The position numbers and the translations under genes were made by a program. This document shows, in pieces, positions 5,851 to 5,963 of a DNA stretch of 5,963 nt. The notes under the pieces were generated by a model. It had not been told where the DNA came from. It saw nothing but the letters and a program-made list of their open reading frames with translations, and ran no database searches. Source of the DNA: a bacterium HR32 (GTDB lineage: Bacteria; Sysuimicrobiota; Sysuimicrobiia; Sysuimicrobiales; Sysuimicrobiaceae); contig BEII01000121.1 in assembly GCA_002898935.1 (NCBI GenBank), positions 1 through 5,963 on the forward strand, given 5' to 3'. The stretch's first letter is position 1. Each line of letters begins with the position of its first letter.

Positions 5851-5963
5851 CTACCAGCCGAGCGGATTCCGCCGCGCCGACGCGCCCACCGCCACCACCA
5901 GAGCTGCGGCCGCCAGCAGGGCTAAGATCCCGCCCACCTCCTCCCGCTGCCAGCGCCAGCCCA
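5851..5963 (-). CDS. C-terminal fragment of an unidentified membrane protein
   Basis: The last 36 codons of a gene that begins beyond the right edge, ending in TAG at 5851-5853. The peptide is GWRWQREEVGG, then a hydrophobic stretch ILALLAAAALVVAVGAS long enough for one membrane helix, then a short positively charged tail ARRNPLGW that probably faces the cytosol. Nothing in this fragment identifies a family. The stop lies 30 nt before the OsmC-family ATG, so the two genes are probably co-transcribed. The reading frame is supported by the membrane-helix composition and the stop position just before a strong ribosome site, but the fragment is short. Confidence 0.6.
   Translation of the reverse strand, partial: GWRWQREEVGGILALLAAAALVVAVGASARRNPLGW

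Noticed and set aside
5338..5925. Plus-strand open frame starting in the palindrome and running opposite the OsmC-family gene
   Set aside because: The His/Arg/Pro-rich translation has no family features, and the opposite strand carries a full-length OsmC domain with a strong ribosome site.
1..5963. CRISPR array, insertion sequence, tRNA or rRNA
   Set aside because: No regularly spaced repeats, transposase motifs, terminal repeats or tRNA-like cloverleaf sequence was seen; the window is almost fully occupied by conserved coding sequence.

Overview
The window is a GC-rich (roughly 70% by eye), gene-dense bacterial chromosome segment. Every supported gene lies on the minus strand, so transcription runs from high to low coordinates. 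Peptidoglycan-precursor genes (ddl, dapF-like) mark it as bacterial rather than archaeal. The high GC, the heavy use of GTG start codons, an archaeal-type phosphoglycerate mutase and a probable leaderless start suggest a deep-branching or thermophilic high-GC lineage (Chloroflexota, Thermaerobacter-like Bacillota, Sysuimicrobiota or Armatimonadota style). The sequence alone does not settle the taxon.

Layout in transcription order. At the right edge is the C-terminal tail of a membrane protein (5963-5851). After 30 nt comes an OsmC/Ohr-family gene (5820-5398) with a strong Shine-Dalgarno. A 53-nt gap follows, the only clear regulatory interval in the window. It holds a -35-like TTGACG, and a perfect inverted repeat (10-bp arms, 3-bp spacer, 5338-5360) that runs from the proposed -10 across the start codon of the next gene. 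That gene is a GntR-type regulator (5344-4409), which opens a tightly packed six-gene run: gntR - ddl - dapF-like - HAD phosphatase - apgM - plsC (cut by the left edge). Three consecutive junctions are 4-bp GTGA stop/start overlaps, the fourth is a 22-bp overlap, and the last is a 22-nt gap. This layout indicates one co-transcribed, translationally coupled operon.

Functionally, the run joins a regulator with an unrecognised C-terminal sensor-like domain to a D-Ala-D-Ala ligase, a diaminopimelate epimerase homologue, a phosphatase, a glycolytic mutase and a phospholipid acyltransferase, so it is an envelope-precursor and central-carbon set. The most striking point is that the DapF homologue has serine at both positions of the catalytic cysteine pair (Ser72 and Ser221), while the residues that bind the distal end of diaminopimelate in the family appear intact. 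The second point of interest is the palindrome placed on a probable leaderless GTG start, which suggests direct autorepression of the operon by the GntR protein.
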